The notes: generated by a model from the letters alone, not told the origin. A stretch of DNA of 64,000 nucleotides from Curtobacterium sp. S6 (GCF_000710345.2 NZ_JHEL01000015.1:434001-498000); one strand, 5' to 3'; positions 1 through 10,254 are shown, numbered from the stretch's first letter. Made by a program: numbers and translations.

Positions 1-807
1 TTCCTCAACCTCGGTGTCATCGTCATGGGAGACGACCCCCGCGATGTGGCAATCCGTGCCGTCGAAACCATTACCGAAATCCCGAACATCGGAGGTCCGC
101 GATCGGCGGCCCTCGAGGCCGTTTCCGGCATCGTGCGCGAGGTAGAGTCTCGTCACGAGAGCCCTGCTGAGTTAGAGATCGATCACTCATCAACACTGCG
201 GGCTAGCATCGACTCTTTTGCCCGCAATGCGTACGGATTGATCCAATTCAGTGATGAAGGGATTGCCGACGGCCAGTCAGCCATGGCCGTCGCAGATTTT
301 CTGTTCGACCATCTGGTTTCTCGCGGCACCCCGGCCCGGAGAGAGCAACGACTTACCCGACTCCGTCGACGCATTACCGATACATACTCAACTCGGCCTA
401 CCCTGGCGAGGAGTTTACTGTCTAGCCCCCGACTTGTGGCGGGACCACGCTCTGCACCAGTCGATCTAGCGGTCCTGGACCAGAACATCATCGAAATCAA
501 CAGCGCATTCTCATTCCAAGGTGAGCCAAATCGACACCTCCTAGAACGAATTGACTCCTGGGCATTTCGAATGAAGTTACTACGGGAGGGAAATGGCGGG
601 GTTCTCCAGCACGGTCGGGAACCGAACGTCCCGGTCGCGCCCGATACCCCAATTATTGCCATAGTCGACCCGCCACAGACCTCAGCTCAACAGGAACTTT
701 TTCAGGAAGTTACCGCTCCCTGGTCCCAGCTTGAGATCCAAACCCTGACATCAGATCAGATCGGAGTCCATGCGAATGACCTCGAGCGCAGGCTAAGCGC
801 CGCTTAA
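1..807 (+). CDS. DUF3037-like protein, 5'-truncated by the window edge
   Basis: The frame is open from base 1, so the gene probably starts outside the window, although an ATG at 25 could also serve as start. The first residues (NLGVIVMGDD) and a later segment near residues 80-105 (LIQFSDEGIA then FLFDHLVSR) resemble the start and end of DUF3037, a small domain of unknown function. This match is from memory and is tentative. About 150 further residues at the C terminus show no motif I recognise. GC is lower than in the host genes, with codons such as TTA and AAT that are rare elsewhere in the window, which fits horizontal origin. A broken ImmA/IrrE gene follows 32 bp downstream on the same strand. 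No function is assigned. Confidence 0.5.
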   Translation, partial: FLNLGVIVMGDDPRDVAIRAVETITEIPNIGGPRSAALEAVSGIVREVESRHESPAELEIDHSSTLRASIDSFARNAYGLIQFSDEGIADGQSAMAVADFLFDHLVSRGTPARREQRLTRLRRRITDTYSTRPTLARSLLSSPRLVAGPRSAPVDLAVLDQNIIEINSAFSFQGEPNRHLLERIDSWAFRMKLLREGNGGVLQHGREPNVPVAPDTPIIAIVDPPQTSAQQELFQEVTAPWSQLEIQTLTSDQIGVHANDLERRLSAA

Positions 808-839
808 CTTGTCAGCCCCCACCCCTACGCTTTTGTGAT

Positions 840-1230
840 GTGTATAACCCCTGGGGAGAGGCTGCACGTACGCAGACTCCAATCTTCATCGCCGACCTGA
901 CCACACAGTCCGGCGTCACCGACGGCACCCGCGTCTGGCTCCACCACGAGCTGACGCGGGTCGAATCGACGTGCGCCCTCGCCCACGAGCTTGACCACAT
1001 CAGAGCCGGGCACGCCGGGCACCAACCCCCAGAAGTGGAACGTGGAGTCCGCGTGCGCGTCGCGAAACGCCTATTGCCGTTCTCCCGCCTTATCGATCTG
1101 GCCGGTAGCCAGGAAGCTTCTCTGGGTCCTCGCGGAAGGCCTGAGCGTCACCCAGACGGTCTTGGAAGATCGTTTCTCTTGTCTCACCCTCGGCGAGCGC
1201 CGCCTACTCGGCTGTGCGCTCATCGCCTAG
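840..1230 (+). pseudogene. ImmA/IrrE-family metallopeptidase, frameshifted
   Basis: From a GTG at 840 the frame encodes the typical start of small actinobacterial ImmA/IrrE proteins (MYNPWGEA), a zinc-peptidase motif AHELDHIRAGH near residues 48-58, and the following segment VERGVRVRVAKRLLP. After about position 1110 homology moves to the next frame, which gives LLWVLAEGLSVTQTVLEDR and LTLGERRLLGCALIA and stops at 1230. A single +1 shift between about 1100 and 1130 joins the two halves into one protein of about 130 residues. In phages and ICEs such peptidases cleave the element's repressor to trigger excision. If the shift is real the peptidase is dead and the element may be locked. A sequencing error is the alternative. 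Confidence 0.65.
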
Positions 1231-1260
1231 CTCGTTCGTTTCTCATGGAAGGATTCAACG

Positions 1261-2484
1261 TTGACTCCTCGACCGCCTACACCGATCGGTCACTACGGCA
1301 CCATTCACGTCAAGCAGCTCCCCACTGGCGTGTATCACGCTCGGACTAGATACCGAACAAGGTCAGGCCGTTCCGTGGAGGTGACGGCGCGGGGAGCGTC
1401 GAAAGCCAAGGCGACCAACCGGCTCAAGGCACGTATCGAACAGGTCCGCTCGTTGCGTCGGTCCACGATCACCGCGGATTCCACGGTGGCTGAGCTGATC
1501 GAACGTTACGCCGAGCAGGAGACCGGGTGGACGGACTCCACACGGCGGCTTTACAGGGACGGGCTAGAACGTAACATCCGGCCCCGCATTGGAGACGTGC
1601 GCCTGCGGGAGCTGAGTACGGGCATGCTGGATGAACTGATCGCCGGTATCAGCGACCGACGTCCGTACACGATTCGCATCGACGGCCGACGGGTGACTAA
1701 GCGGGTCGGAGGAATCGGCGCGGCAAAGCAATGTCGACTCCTGCTGCGTCTCGCCCTAGACCAAGCGGTTAGGTGGGACGCCGTGCCCACCAACCCGGCC
1801 CGATCGGTCCGAGCTGTCAAAGATGAGAAGAAGCCTATTGAAGTATTGGACCAGGCCGAACTCAGCGAGTTACGCCTCGCCGTGCGAAACCACTATCAGA
1901 ACCACCCCTTGGCCGGGCAGGCCGCCGAGACTGTTCCGGATGTGCTAGATCTGCTCATCGCTACCGGCGCGCGCATCGGCGAGATCCTCTGTCTTAAATG
2001 GACCGACTTGAATCTAGACACGGCCACGCTGACGATCGCGGCGACACTGGCGGGCCAGGGAGCGACCATCTTCCGTCAGGAGCACACCAAAACCTCTGAT
2101 TCGGCCCGAGTTCTTCTGCTCCCCGTAGAGACCGTTCGAATGCTACGTCGACGGCAAGAGGCCTCGACTACGGAATGTATTTTCCCCGGGAATCGAGGCA
2201 CGCAGCTACAGCGCGCTTCGTTCACCAAAATGTTCCATACGGCGGCCGGCGAGCGCTTTTCGCATGTCACGGAGCACACGCTCCGGAGGTCGGTCGCGAC
2301 GTTGATCAAAGAGGCGAGTAATGCCGAGGCCGCGGCGCTCCAGTTGGGGCACTCTTCGACGACGATCACGTACAAGCACTACATCACTCGGAAGTCCGTT
2401 TCCGATGCGCGCGCCGTGCTGGATAACGTGCTCAGCGCCGAGCCGGAGGACTCCCCGGAAACTCCCCATATTCGTTCGGCCTGA
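1261..2484 (+). CDS. Tyrosine site-specific recombinase (phage/ICE integrase)
   Basis: A 407-residue integrase that cuts and rejoins attachment sites through a phosphotyrosine intermediate. The N-terminal third (residues 1-60) is a basic arm-binding region (YHARTRYRTRSGR), followed by a SAM-like core-binding domain (about 70-160). The catalytic domain shows the expected residues: Arg in TGARIGEIL, Lys in HTKTSDSARVL, HTLRR, GHSSTTITYKHY with the His and nucleophilic Tyr near the end. The start is TTG at 1261, preceded by AAGGA 7 bases upstream. It is the last gene of the element and next to the presumed att site. It looks intact, unlike its upstream neighbour. Confidence 0.9.
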   Translation: MTPRPPTPIGHYGTIHVKQLPTGVYHARTRYRTRSGRSVEVTARGASKAKATNRLKARIEQVRSLRRSTITADSTVAELIERYAEQETGWTDSTRRLYRDGLERNIRPRIGDVRLRELSTGMLDELIAGISDRRPYTIRIDGRRVTKRVGGIGAAKQCRLLLRLALDQAVRWDAVPTNPARSVRAVKDEKKPIEVLDQAELSELRLAVRNHYQNHPLAGQAAETVPDVLDLLIATGARIGEILCLKWTDLNLDTATLTIAATLAGQGATIFRQEHTKTSDSARVLLLPVETVRMLRRRQEASTTECIFPGNRGTQLQRASFTKMFHTAAGERFSHVTEHTLRRSVATLIKEASNAEAAALQLGHSSTTITYKHYITRKSVSDARAVLDNVLSAEPEDSPETPHIRSA

Positions 2485-2698
2485 TACGGTTTCTCGCGGA
2501 GTTTTTGTTCCAGACCTGTCCCGGTACCACCCTACTGCCGCAAGGGATCTAGCGGTTGCATACGGTCCCGAAGTCTCAGTGTCAAATCTTGACCGGAACG
2601 TACCGTCCACACATTGACTTGGCCCCTCTTCGTATCGTTCCGACGTACTGAGCATCTTGCCCGGTCGCGGGGGTTCCGCATAGCGCGCCCGAGGCCCA

Positions 2699-3403
2699 TT
2701 AGGCGCGACGTGTCCCCCTGACGGGTGTTTCCCGGGCCCAGCGCTCGTAACGCTCCTGCACGGCGTCTTCCACGTCTTCACACCGGACCTCCGGGACCGC
2801 CTGATCCACGGAGCCCACGGTCGAAGGGTCCAGAGGCAACCGTAGGTGGGCATAAACCTCCGTGAGCACGGCCCTCAGCGGCTCCGGACGGCGGACCACG
2901 ATACCGGCGGAAAACCACCAGCCGCCGGCGACGACGCGCTGCGCGGTGCCCACCAGTTTGATGCGGTGGTCTCCGGCGACCAGACCGTGCACGCTGTATT
3001 CACCGGGACAGTACTCCAGGGGAATCTCCCCGACCGCCGCGTGAAGGCCCAGGTCCCCGAGCGCCTCGGCGTACAGGCGACCGAATTCCCGGTACCGCCG
3101 CATATTCCCGCTGGTCGCGTCCGCGTCGGCCACCAGGTGATCGATGATCAAGCAATCGCCGTGGTAGGCGGCCGCGCGTCCCCCGACCTTTCGGACCGAG
3201 GCCGCGAAACCGTGCTCGGCACATGCTCGGACGGCACGAGCGAAGCCGGGGTTCAACTCATCCCTCCGCCCGAATCCCACGACCGGCGCGGGACGCGAAA
3301 AGCGAAGGACGGATTCCTCCGATCCGGCCGCGACCCGACGAAGACGATCGACCGTCGATTCGAAGGTCACGGAAGCATCGGCTTCGGCTCGTTCAATCAC
3401 CAT
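2699..3403 (-). CDS. Lipoate-protein ligase family protein (BPL/LPL catalytic domain)
   Basis: A 234-residue protein of the biotin/lipoate protein ligase fold, which activates a lipoyl or octanoyl group as the acyl-AMP and attaches it to a lysine of an acceptor domain. The pocket motif RKVGGRAAAYHG lies near residues 71-82 and the adenylate-binding lysine is in KLVGTAQR near 150-157. The family also includes octanoyl and lipoyl transferases, so the exact substrate is uncertain. It is a single-domain protein without the C-terminal accessory domain of E. coli LplA. It is transcribed leftward and lies divergent from the SulP gene 129 bp away. It is the first host gene beside the integrated element. 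Confidence 0.75.
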   Translation of the reverse strand: MVIERAEADASVTFESTVDRLRRVAAGSEESVLRFSRPAPVVGFGRRDELNPGFARAVRACAEHGFAASVRKVGGRAAAYHGDCLIIDHLVADADATSGNMRRYREFGRLYAEALGDLGLHAAVGEIPLEYCPGEYSVHGLVAGDHRIKLVGTAQRVVAGGWWFSAGIVVRRPEPLRAVLTEVYAHLRLPLDPSTVGSVDQAVPEVRCEDVEDAVQERYERWARETPVRGTRRA

Positions 3404-3532
3404 GGCTGTCCCTTTTTCTTCGGCGTCATCGAGAGGATACCCCGGGGCGGACCGATGGGCCCGAGGGCCGTGCCGGACGGGTGGCTCCGATACTCTAATG
3501 CAGGACCTTCCCCTGATCAGGAGCGATTATTC

Positions 3533-5038
3533 GTGGCGACTACAGCATCATTATCGGCGGCCGAGCCGCTATCGATCCGCGATGCGTTGCGGAGCCCGAA
3601 GACCGCCTTGACGGAGATCCTCTCGGGCATCGTGACCTCCTTGGCGTTGATTCCCGAGGCCATGGCCTTCGCGATCGTCACCGGGCTCGATCCTCGCACG
3701 GGTCTCTTCGGCGCCGTGATCATCGCCCTTGTCACGTCGATATTTGGGGGCCGCCCCGCGATGGTCTCCGCGGCGGCCGGTTCCGTCGCGTTGGTTGCGG
3801 CCCCGCTCATTGCCGGGCACGGAATCCACTACTATTTCGCCGCGGTGATCCTCTCCGGCGCCTTCCAGATACTCTTGGCCGTCCTCGGAGCGGCGAAACT
3901 CATGCGGTTCATCCCCCGCTCGGTCATGAAGGGATTCATCAACGCGCTCGCCATCCTGATTTTCAGCTCCCAGATTCCCGAGCTGATGGGGGTTCCATGG
4001 ATGGTGTATCCCCTCGTCGCTCTGGGACTCGCCATCGTCTTCATCGTGCCACGCTGGTTCAAGGCGTTGCCCGCCCCGTTGATCGCGATCGCGGTCGTCA
4101 CCGGTGTCTCGCTGGTCGCCGGTGGACACGCCCCGACCGTCGGGGACAAGGGGTCGCTGCCAGACGCCTTGCCGGTTTTCGGGCTGCCCAGCGTTCCCTG
4201 GTCGATGGACCTCCTGGTCGCCGTGGCGCCCGTGGCCTTCGCGATGGCCGTGGTCGGCATGATCGAGTCGCTTCTGACCGCAAAACTCGTCGATGACCTG
4301 ACCGATACGCATTCGAATAAGACCCGGGAGTCGTGGGCGCTCGGTCTCGCCAACGTGGTCTCGGGCCTGTTCGGTGGCTCCGCCGGGTGCGCGATGATCG
4401 GACAGACCATGATCAACGTCGGCACCGGGGCGAGATCCCGCCTCTCATCGCTCGTCGCCGCCGCTTCGGTCCTGGCGTTGATCATGAGCCTGCACGGAGT
4501 GCTCGCCGTCATCCCGATGGCGGCTCTGGTGGCGGTCATGGTGTACGTGGCCTTCACGACGTTCGATTGGCATTCGATCAGTCCTCGTCTGCTACGCAAA
4601 CTGCCGTGGTCCGAGACCCTGGTCATGGTGTTCACCGTGCTCGTGACCGTCCTGACTCACAATCTGGCCCTGGGCGTGGGCGTCGGTGTGATCGCTGCGC
4701 TACTCGCCTTCGTCCGGAGGGTTTCCCACCTCGTGAGGGTCGAGAGGGTTCTGGAAGAAGCCGCGGACGGGGCGGAGGGCCAGGTGCGATATCTCGTGCA
4801 CGGGACCCTCTTCTTTGCCTCCTCGAATGACCTGTACTTTTCCTTCCGCTATGCCCAGGACCCACGGCACGTGATCCTGGATTTCTCCCAGGCCCAAATC
4901 TGGGATGCCTCGACCGTGGCCACGCTGGATTCCATCACGCACCGATATGAGTCGTCGGGGCACGACGTCGAGGTGACGGGCCTTGATAGGAGATCGGCAC
5001 GTTTCCATGACCGGTTGAGCGGAGAACTCGACGGTTGA
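3533..5038 (+). CDS. SulP-family anion transporter with STAS domain
   Basis: A 501-residue membrane transporter of the SulP/SLC26 family (sulfate, bicarbonate or other anions). About ten to twelve hydrophobic segments cover residues 25-400, and a short STAS domain follows (about 410-500, with HVILDFSQAQIWDAST). The GTG start at 3533 is chosen because AGGAG lies at 3519-3523 at proper spacing and homology begins right after it; the same frame is open further upstream but overlaps the divergent lipoate-ligase gene. A TACTCT hexamer at about 3493 may be its -10 element. No carbonic anhydrase gene is adjacent, and the sulfate-assimilation cluster is 32 kb away, so the substrate cannot be named. 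Confidence 0.85.
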   Translation: MATTASLSAAEPLSIRDALRSPKTALTEILSGIVTSLALIPEAMAFAIVTGLDPRTGLFGAVIIALVTSIFGGRPAMVSAAAGSVALVAAPLIAGHGIHYYFAAVILSGAFQILLAVLGAAKLMRFIPRSVMKGFINALAILIFSSQIPELMGVPWMVYPLVALGLAIVFIVPRWFKALPAPLIAIAVVTGVSLVAGGHAPTVGDKGSLPDALPVFGLPSVPWSMDLLVAVAPVAFAMAVVGMIESLLTAKLVDDLTDTHSNKTRESWALGLANVVSGLFGGSAGCAMIGQTMINVGTGARSRLSSLVAAASVLALIMSLHGVLAVIPMAALVAVMVYVAFTTFDWHSISPRLLRKLPWSETLVMVFTVLVTVLTHNLALGVGVGVIAALLAFVRRVSHLVRVERVLEEAADGAEGQVRYLVHGTLFFASSNDLYFSFRYAQDPRHVILDFSQAQIWDASTVATLDSITHRYESSGHDVEVTGLDRRSARFHDRLSGELDG

Positions 5039-5057
5039 TGTCCGGCCTCGCACGAAA

Positions 5058-5100
5058 ATCAGCCTGCGGTTCGGGACCTCGTCCCGAACCGCAGGCTGAT
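5058..5100. terminator. Bidirectional terminator hairpin
   Basis: A perfect 20-bp inverted repeat (5058-5077 with 5081-5100) with a 3-base loop sits between the convergent SulP and SRPBCC genes. It ends 37 bp before the stop of the leftward gene and should work in both directions. Confidence 0.85.
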
Positions 5101-5137
5101 GAATACACCGTCTAGAAGGAGCGGCCTGCCGGTGAGG

Positions 5138-5857
5138 TCAGGCCTTCTGCGGCTCCTGTTGCCCGGTGTAAAACGCACGGGTTCGCTCGGCCTGCTGCCG
5201 GGCGGTGTCCTCGTCCGTTCCGGCTTTCACCTGGGCCTGCTCCCACGCCTTGCTGGAATTCTCGATGAATCGGTTGCCCTCCTCAGAGCCTTCCAGCGCG
5301 GACATCCTCTCGCGGACCGTGGCGGCCCGTCCGGACAGGAATGCCTGCAGGGCCAGGAATGATCCGTCCCAGCCCACGCCCGTGGCCCCCGCGCCGTACC
5401 GATCCCAATGGTCGTTGGCGGGGACATTGTGCCGGAGGGTCAGCGAGGAGCCCGCCGCCGTCTGCGTGATGGAGATCTGAAGTTCACCGATTTCGTCGCC
5501 GTTCTCCCAGGACAACTGAAGCAAGCGCGGAGGATCGAAGACGTCGATGGTCCCTTCGGTGCCCGTGGTGCCCGTCTTGAAGCGACGGTCCTCTCCGGAG
5601 ACGATCTCCACCGGTTCGAGCCACACGGCAAGGGCTTCCGGGTCGGTCAGCGCCTTCCAGATTTCGTGGGCCGGGTTCGTGAAGGTCTGCTCCAGGACCA
5701 CGACGTGGTGGTTCTTCTTGTTGCTGACCTGGCGATAGACCCGATCGATCTGCAGATCCGTCGGCGACTTCTTCGTCGGCGGTTGCGACAGGGTCGAGCC
5801 CCCGCGCGGTGCTGACTCTGTCTGGGTTTCCTGCTCCGGCGTTGCAGCATGTGCCAC
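5138..5857 (-). CDS. SRPBCC-family protein (AHSA1-like activator domain)
   Basis: A 239-residue protein whose centre (about residues 45-170) is an AHSA1/Bet v 1-like helix-grip domain: FTNPAHEIWKALTDPEALAVWL, FDPPRLLQLSW and the GWDGSFLALQAFL segment near the end of the domain. Such proteins bind hydrophobic ligands or assist other proteins; the substrate is unknown. The N-terminal 45 residues are polar and look disordered. The C-terminal 50 residues are rich in Glu, Gln and Ala and unlike the core family. The GTG at 5857 is chosen because TAGGAG lies 6 bases upstream; an in-frame ATG at 5887 lies before that ribosome-binding site and is less likely. The gene ends at the shared terminator with the SulP gene. 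Confidence 0.75.
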   Translation of the reverse strand: MAHAATPEQETQTESAPRGGSTLSQPPTKKSPTDLQIDRVYRQVSNKKNHHVVVLEQTFTNPAHEIWKALTDPEALAVWLEPVEIVSGEDRRFKTGTTGTEGTIDVFDPPRLLQLSWENGDEIGELQISITQTAAGSSLTLRHNVPANDHWDRYGAGATGVGWDGSFLALQAFLSGRAATVRERMSALEGSEEGNRFIENSSKAWEQAQVKAGTDEDTARQQAERTRAFYTGQQEPQKA

Positions 5858-5974
5858 TGTGTGACTCCTAACCTCGATGATCTTCATCTCGAGAATACGA
5901 CGACGCGGCGGGACTCCGCGACTTCCTCGCCTCACAGTGAACGACGCGCCGCGCGGGTCGGTCCCAGATATGGC

Positions 5975-6013
5975 AATGCCCGGGACGAGGAATCGTTCCT
6001 TGCCCCGGGCATT
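5975..6013 (-). terminator. Hairpin downstream of nrdF
   Basis: The inverted repeat AATGCCCGGG (5975-5984) / CCCGGGCATT (6004-6013) encloses a second short stem (AGGAA/TTCCT). It lies 36 bp after the nrdF stop and probably ends the nrd operon. No T-run follows. Confidence 0.6.
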
Positions 6014-6048
6014 GATCAAGCCGGGAGGTCAGCCCGGATTCGAGGAGA

Positions 6049-7170
<1,122 letters not shown>

Positions 7171-9351
7171 CTACAGCATGCAGGAGACGCAGCCTTCGAC
7201 CTCGGTGCCTTCCAGCGCGAGCTGGCGCAGGCGCACATAGTAGATCGTCTTGATCCCCTTGCGCCACGCGTAGATCTGGGCCTTGTTGATATCGCGCGTC
7301 GTGGCGGTGTCGGGGAAGAACAGCGTCAGCGACAGCCCCTGGTCCACGTGCTGCGTGGCGGCGGCGTAGGTGTCGATGATCTTCTCGTGGCCGATCTCGT
7401 ACGCGTCCTGGAAGTACTCCAGGTTGTCGTTATCGAGGTACGGCGCCGGGTAGTACACGCGGCCGAGCTTGCCTTCCTTGCGGATCTCGATCTTCGAGGC
7501 GATCGGGTGGATCGACGAGGTCGAGCCGTTGATGTAGGAGATGGAGCCGGTCGGCGGGACGGCCTGAAGGTTCTGGTTATAGATGCCGTGCTCCATGACG
7601 CTGGCCTTGAGCGCTTCCCAGTCGGACTGGTCGGGAAGGTGCATTCCCGAGAAGAGCTCCCGGACGCGTTCCGTCGCCGGGACCCACGCCTGCTTGGTGT
7701 ACTTGTCGAAGAACTCTCCCGACGCATAGGTCGAGTTTTCGAAGCCGACGAAGGTCTCTCCGCGTTCGATCGCGATCCGGTTGGATGCCCGCAGCGCGTG
7801 GTAGAGAACGGTGTAGAAGTAGATATTCGTGAAGTCGATGCCCTCTTCGGAACCGTAGAACACGCGTTCGCGTGCGAGGTAGCCGTGCAGGTTCATCTGG
7901 CCCAGGCCGATCGCGTGCGACATCGAGTTGCCTCGGGCAATCGACGGCACGGACTCGATGTCCGACATATCGGACACGGCGGTCAGGCCGCGGATCGCCG
8001 TCTCAATGGTCTGGCCGAAGTCGGGCGAATCCATCGTCCCGGCCACGTTCAGCGACCCCAGGTTGCAGGAGATGTCCTTGCCGATGTGGTCGTAGTCCAG
8101 TCCGGCGTTGTACTCCGAGGGCTGCGAGACCTGGAGAATCTCCGAGCACAGGTTGGACATGATGATCTTGCCGTCGATCGGGTTGGACCGATTGACGGTG
8201 TCCTCGAACATCACGTAGGGGTAACCGGACTCGAACTGGATCTCGGCGAGGGTCTGGAAGAACTCACGCGCGTTGATCTTCTTCTTCGCGATGCGCGAGT
8301 CGTCGACCATCTCGTAGTACTTCTCCGTGACGTTGACGTCCGAGAAGGGAACCCCGTAAACGCGCTCGACGTCGTACGGCGAGAACAGGTACATGTCCTC
8401 GTTCCGCTTGGCGAGCTCGAACGTGATGTCGGGGATGACGACGCCCAGCGAGAGGGTCTTGATGCGGATCTTCTCGTCCGCGTTCTCACGCTTGGTGTCC
8501 AGGAAGCGGTAGATGTCCGGGTGGTGCGCGTGCAGGTACACGGCGCCGGCGCCCTGACGGGCACCCAACTGGTTGGCGTAGGAGAAGGAATCCTCCAGCA
8601 ACTTCATGACCGGAATAACGCCGGAAGACTGGTTCTCGATCTTCTTGATGGGCGCGCCCGACTCGCGGAGATTGGTCAGGGCAAAGGCCACGCCTCCCCC
8701 GCGCTTGGACAGCTGCAGGGCGGAGTTGATCGAGCGACCGATGGATTCCATGTTGTCCTCGATGCGAAGCAAGAAGCACGAGACCAATTCGCCGCGCTGC
8801 TTCTTGCCGGCGTTGAGGAACGTCGGCGTGGCCGGCTGGAAGCGACCGGAGATGATCTCCTCGACGAGCTGGGTCGCGAGGGTCTCGTCGCCACGGGCCA
8901 ACGCCAAAGACACCATGACCACGCGATCCTCGAAGCGCTCGAGGTAACGCTGGCCGTCAAAGGTCTTCAGCGTGTAGGAGGTGTAGAACTTGAAGGCCCC
9001 GAGGAACGTCGGGAAGCGGAACTTCTTGGCGTAGGCAAGCTTGGAGAGGGACCTGATGAAATCCATCGAGTACTGCTCAAGAACCTGGGGCTCGTAGTAC
9101 TGGTGCTCGACCAGGTACTTGAGCTTCTCCTCCAGGTCATGGAAGAACACGGTGTTGTTATTGACGTGCTGCAAGAAGTACTGACGCGCGGCCTGGCGAT
9201 CGGCGTCGAACTGGATCATGCCGTTCGCGTCGTACAGGTTCAGCATCGCGTTCAGCTCGTGGTAGCCGAGGCCCTTGTACTTCTCCGGAATGGTGGGGTC
9301 ATCGTGTCCGCGTTCGGCGTTGACGTCTACTGCGGGGAGTTTTGTATCCAA
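7171..9351 (-). CDS. nrdE: Class Ib ribonucleoside-diphosphate reductase, alpha subunit
   Basis: The 726-residue catalytic subunit that reduces NDPs to dNDPs in the cytoplasm. It has the short N terminus of NrdE ([12 protein letters not shown]), the active-site segments around NLCSEI and [13 protein letters not shown], and the C-terminal redox pair in EGCVSCML that is re-reduced by NrdH. It lacks the N-terminal ATP cone of class Ia enzymes, as expected for class Ib. The start is taken as TTG at 9351, which overlaps the end of nrdI by 25 bp; AAGGA lies about 13 bases upstream, somewhat far, so the start is the least certain part. Confidence 0.95.
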   Translation of the reverse strand: MDTKLPAVDVNAERGHDDPTIPEKYKGLGYHELNAMLNLYDANGMIQFDADRQAARQYFLQHVNNNTVFFHDLEEKLKYLVEHQYYEPQVLEQYSMDFIRSLSKLAYAKKFRFPTFLGAFKFYTSYTLKTFDGQRYLERFEDRVVMVSLALARGDETLATQLVEEIISGRFQPATPTFLNAGKKQRGELVSCFLLRIEDNMESIGRSINSALQLSKRGGGVAFALTNLRESGAPIKKIENQSSGVIPVMKLLEDSFSYANQLGARQGAGAVYLHAHHPDIYRFLDTKRENADEKIRIKTLSLGVVIPDITFELAKRNEDMYLFSPYDVERVYGVPFSDVNVTEKYYEMVDDSRIAKKKINAREFFQTLAEIQFESGYPYVMFEDTVNRSNPIDGKIIMSNLCSEILQVSQPSEYNAGLDYDHIGKDISCNLGSLNVAGTMDSPDFGQTIETAIRGLTAVSDMSDIESVPSIARGNSMSHAIGLGQMNLHGYLARERVFYGSEEGIDFTNIYFYTVLYHALRASNRIAIERGETFVGFENSTYASGEFFDKYTKQAWVPATERVRELFSGMHLPDQSDWEALKASVMEHGIYNQNLQAVPPTGSISYINGSTSSIHPIASKIEIRKEGKLGRVYYPAPYLDNDNLEYFQDAYEIGHEKIIDTYAAATQHVDQGLSLTLFFPDTATTRDINKAQIYAWRKGIKTIYYVRLRQLALEGTEVEGCVSCML

Positions 9352-9785
9352 AAAGCTTTCAATCCTTCGTTGACGCGGGCAACATCATCGCTGGTGCCCA
9401 TGAGCTCGAATTTGTAGAGGACGGGGACGTTGCACTTCGCGGCGATCTTGTCGGCCGCGATGCAATAGTGCTCCCCGAAATTGGTATTTCCCGCCCCAAT
9501 GACCCCCAGCATGAGTTCCCGATTTCGGGCAACCCGCAGGAACTTCATGACTTGTGGCGGGACGGCTCCGCCCGAACGAGGGCGGCCGTAGGTCGGCACG
9601 CACAGCACGAACGGTCGATGCATGTGGATCGTCTCTTCGGCGGTGCGTAGCGGTAACCGATAGGACTCGGCTTCCAACTTGTCGACGAATTTCTGGGTGT
9701 TTCCGGAGACGGAGGAGAAGTAGACGAGCAATGGCTCGTCGGCCGCCGCCGGCGCGCCGCGATGGGATTCGAGCGCGGTTTCCAT
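9327..9785 (-). CDS. nrdI: Flavodoxin-like ribonucleotide reductase maturation protein NrdI
   Basis: A 152-residue flavodoxin-like protein that supplies oxidant for assembly of the Mn-tyrosyl cofactor of NrdF. The FMN phosphate loop [11 protein letters not shown] is at about residues 24-34, and [17 protein letters not shown] and [14 protein letters not shown] are characteristic of NrdI. It has an N-terminal extension of about 20 residues before the first strand. It lies between nrdH and nrdE, overlapping nrdE by 25 bp, so translation is probably coupled. Confidence 0.93.
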   Translation of the reverse strand: METALESHRGAPAAADEPLLVYFSSVSGNTQKFVDKLEAESYRLPLRTAEETIHMHRPFVLCVPTYGRPRSGGAVPPQVMKFLRVARNRELMLGVIGAGNTNFGEHYCIAADKIAAKCNVPVLYKFELMGTSDDVARVNEGLKAFWIQNSPQ

Positions 9786-9822
9786 GGGTGTTCTCCCGAA
9801 GACTTCGAGTGAATGAACGGGT

Positions 9823-10059
9823 TTAGGAGGCGAGGACCGCTTCCAGGGTCGAGATCTTGTCCGGGCGGAATCCGGACCAGTGATCGTTCTCGGTCTCCAC
9901 GACGGGAGCCTGCAGGTAGCCGAGACCCTTGATGTGATCGAGGGCCTGGTCGTCTTCCGTCACGTCCACGACGTCGTAGGAAATTCCTCGCTTGTCGAGG
10001 GCCCGGTAGGTCGCATTGCACTGGACGCAGGCGGGCTTGGTGTAAACGGTGATGGACAT
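9823..10059 (-). CDS. nrdH: Glutaredoxin-like protein NrdH
   Basis: A 78-residue thioredoxin-fold reductant for NrdE. The active site CVQC is at residues 11-14 ([16 protein letters not shown]), and the C-terminal half carries the cis-Pro segment (APVVET) and the WSGFRPDK motif typical of NrdH. The ATG at 10059 follows GAGGAG with good spacing and gives the family's usual length; an upstream in-frame ATG at 10077 would add six residues. It is the first gene of the operon, with NrdR boxes 86-133 bp upstream. Confidence 0.95.
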   Translation of the reverse strand: MSITVYTKPACVQCNATYRALDKRGISYDVVDVTEDDQALDHIKGLGYLQAPVVETENDHWSGFRPDKISTLEAVLAS

Positions 10060-10144
10060 GCATTCTCCTCGTGCCATGGTGGGGGCGACGGGCGCTTCGC
10101 GCGGTTTTCAAGCCGCAAGCACCCGTGTCGCTGGGTTCGCACCA

Positions 10145-10192
10145 ATACTACATCTAGTGTTGCCCCCAGGGCGATGCCCCAACATATGTGTT
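10145..10192 (-). promoter_or_regulatory. Tandem NrdR boxes upstream of nrdHIEF
   Basis: Two 16-bp sites resemble the NrdR consensus acaCwAtATaTwGtgt. The site at 10145-10160 matches about 13 of 16 positions; the site at 10177-10192 is weaker (about 9 of 16). Their centres are 32 bp apart, three helical turns, which is the usual geometry for the repressor NrdR. A TAGTAT hexamer in the first box could be the -10 element, so binding would block the promoter. Confidence 0.65.
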
Positions 10193-10254
10193 TTTTGCCC
10201 ATCTGAGTTATCCCCAGGGTGTGCACTTCACACCGATGTAATTCGGCGACCACC

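Larger units (their letters stand above)
1..2484. mobile_element. Right end of an integrated genetic element (prophage or ICE remnant)
   Basis: Three rightward genes, a truncated DUF3037-like gene, a broken ImmA/IrrE peptidase gene and a tyrosine integrase, lie together and have clearly lower GC than the rest of the window, most obviously around 480-600. An integrase beside an ImmA/IrrE peptidase is a common arrangement at the end of actinobacterial prophages and integrative elements. The next gene, a lipoate-ligase-family gene, looks like host chromosome, so the boundary should lie in 2485-2698. I see no tRNA gene or repeat there that marks the att core. The element continues to the left, out of the window. 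Confidence 0.6.

Noticed and set aside
2485-2698. A tRNA or tRNA remnant serving as attachment site after the integrase.
   Set aside because: I could not fold any cloverleaf or T-arm in this stretch on either strand.
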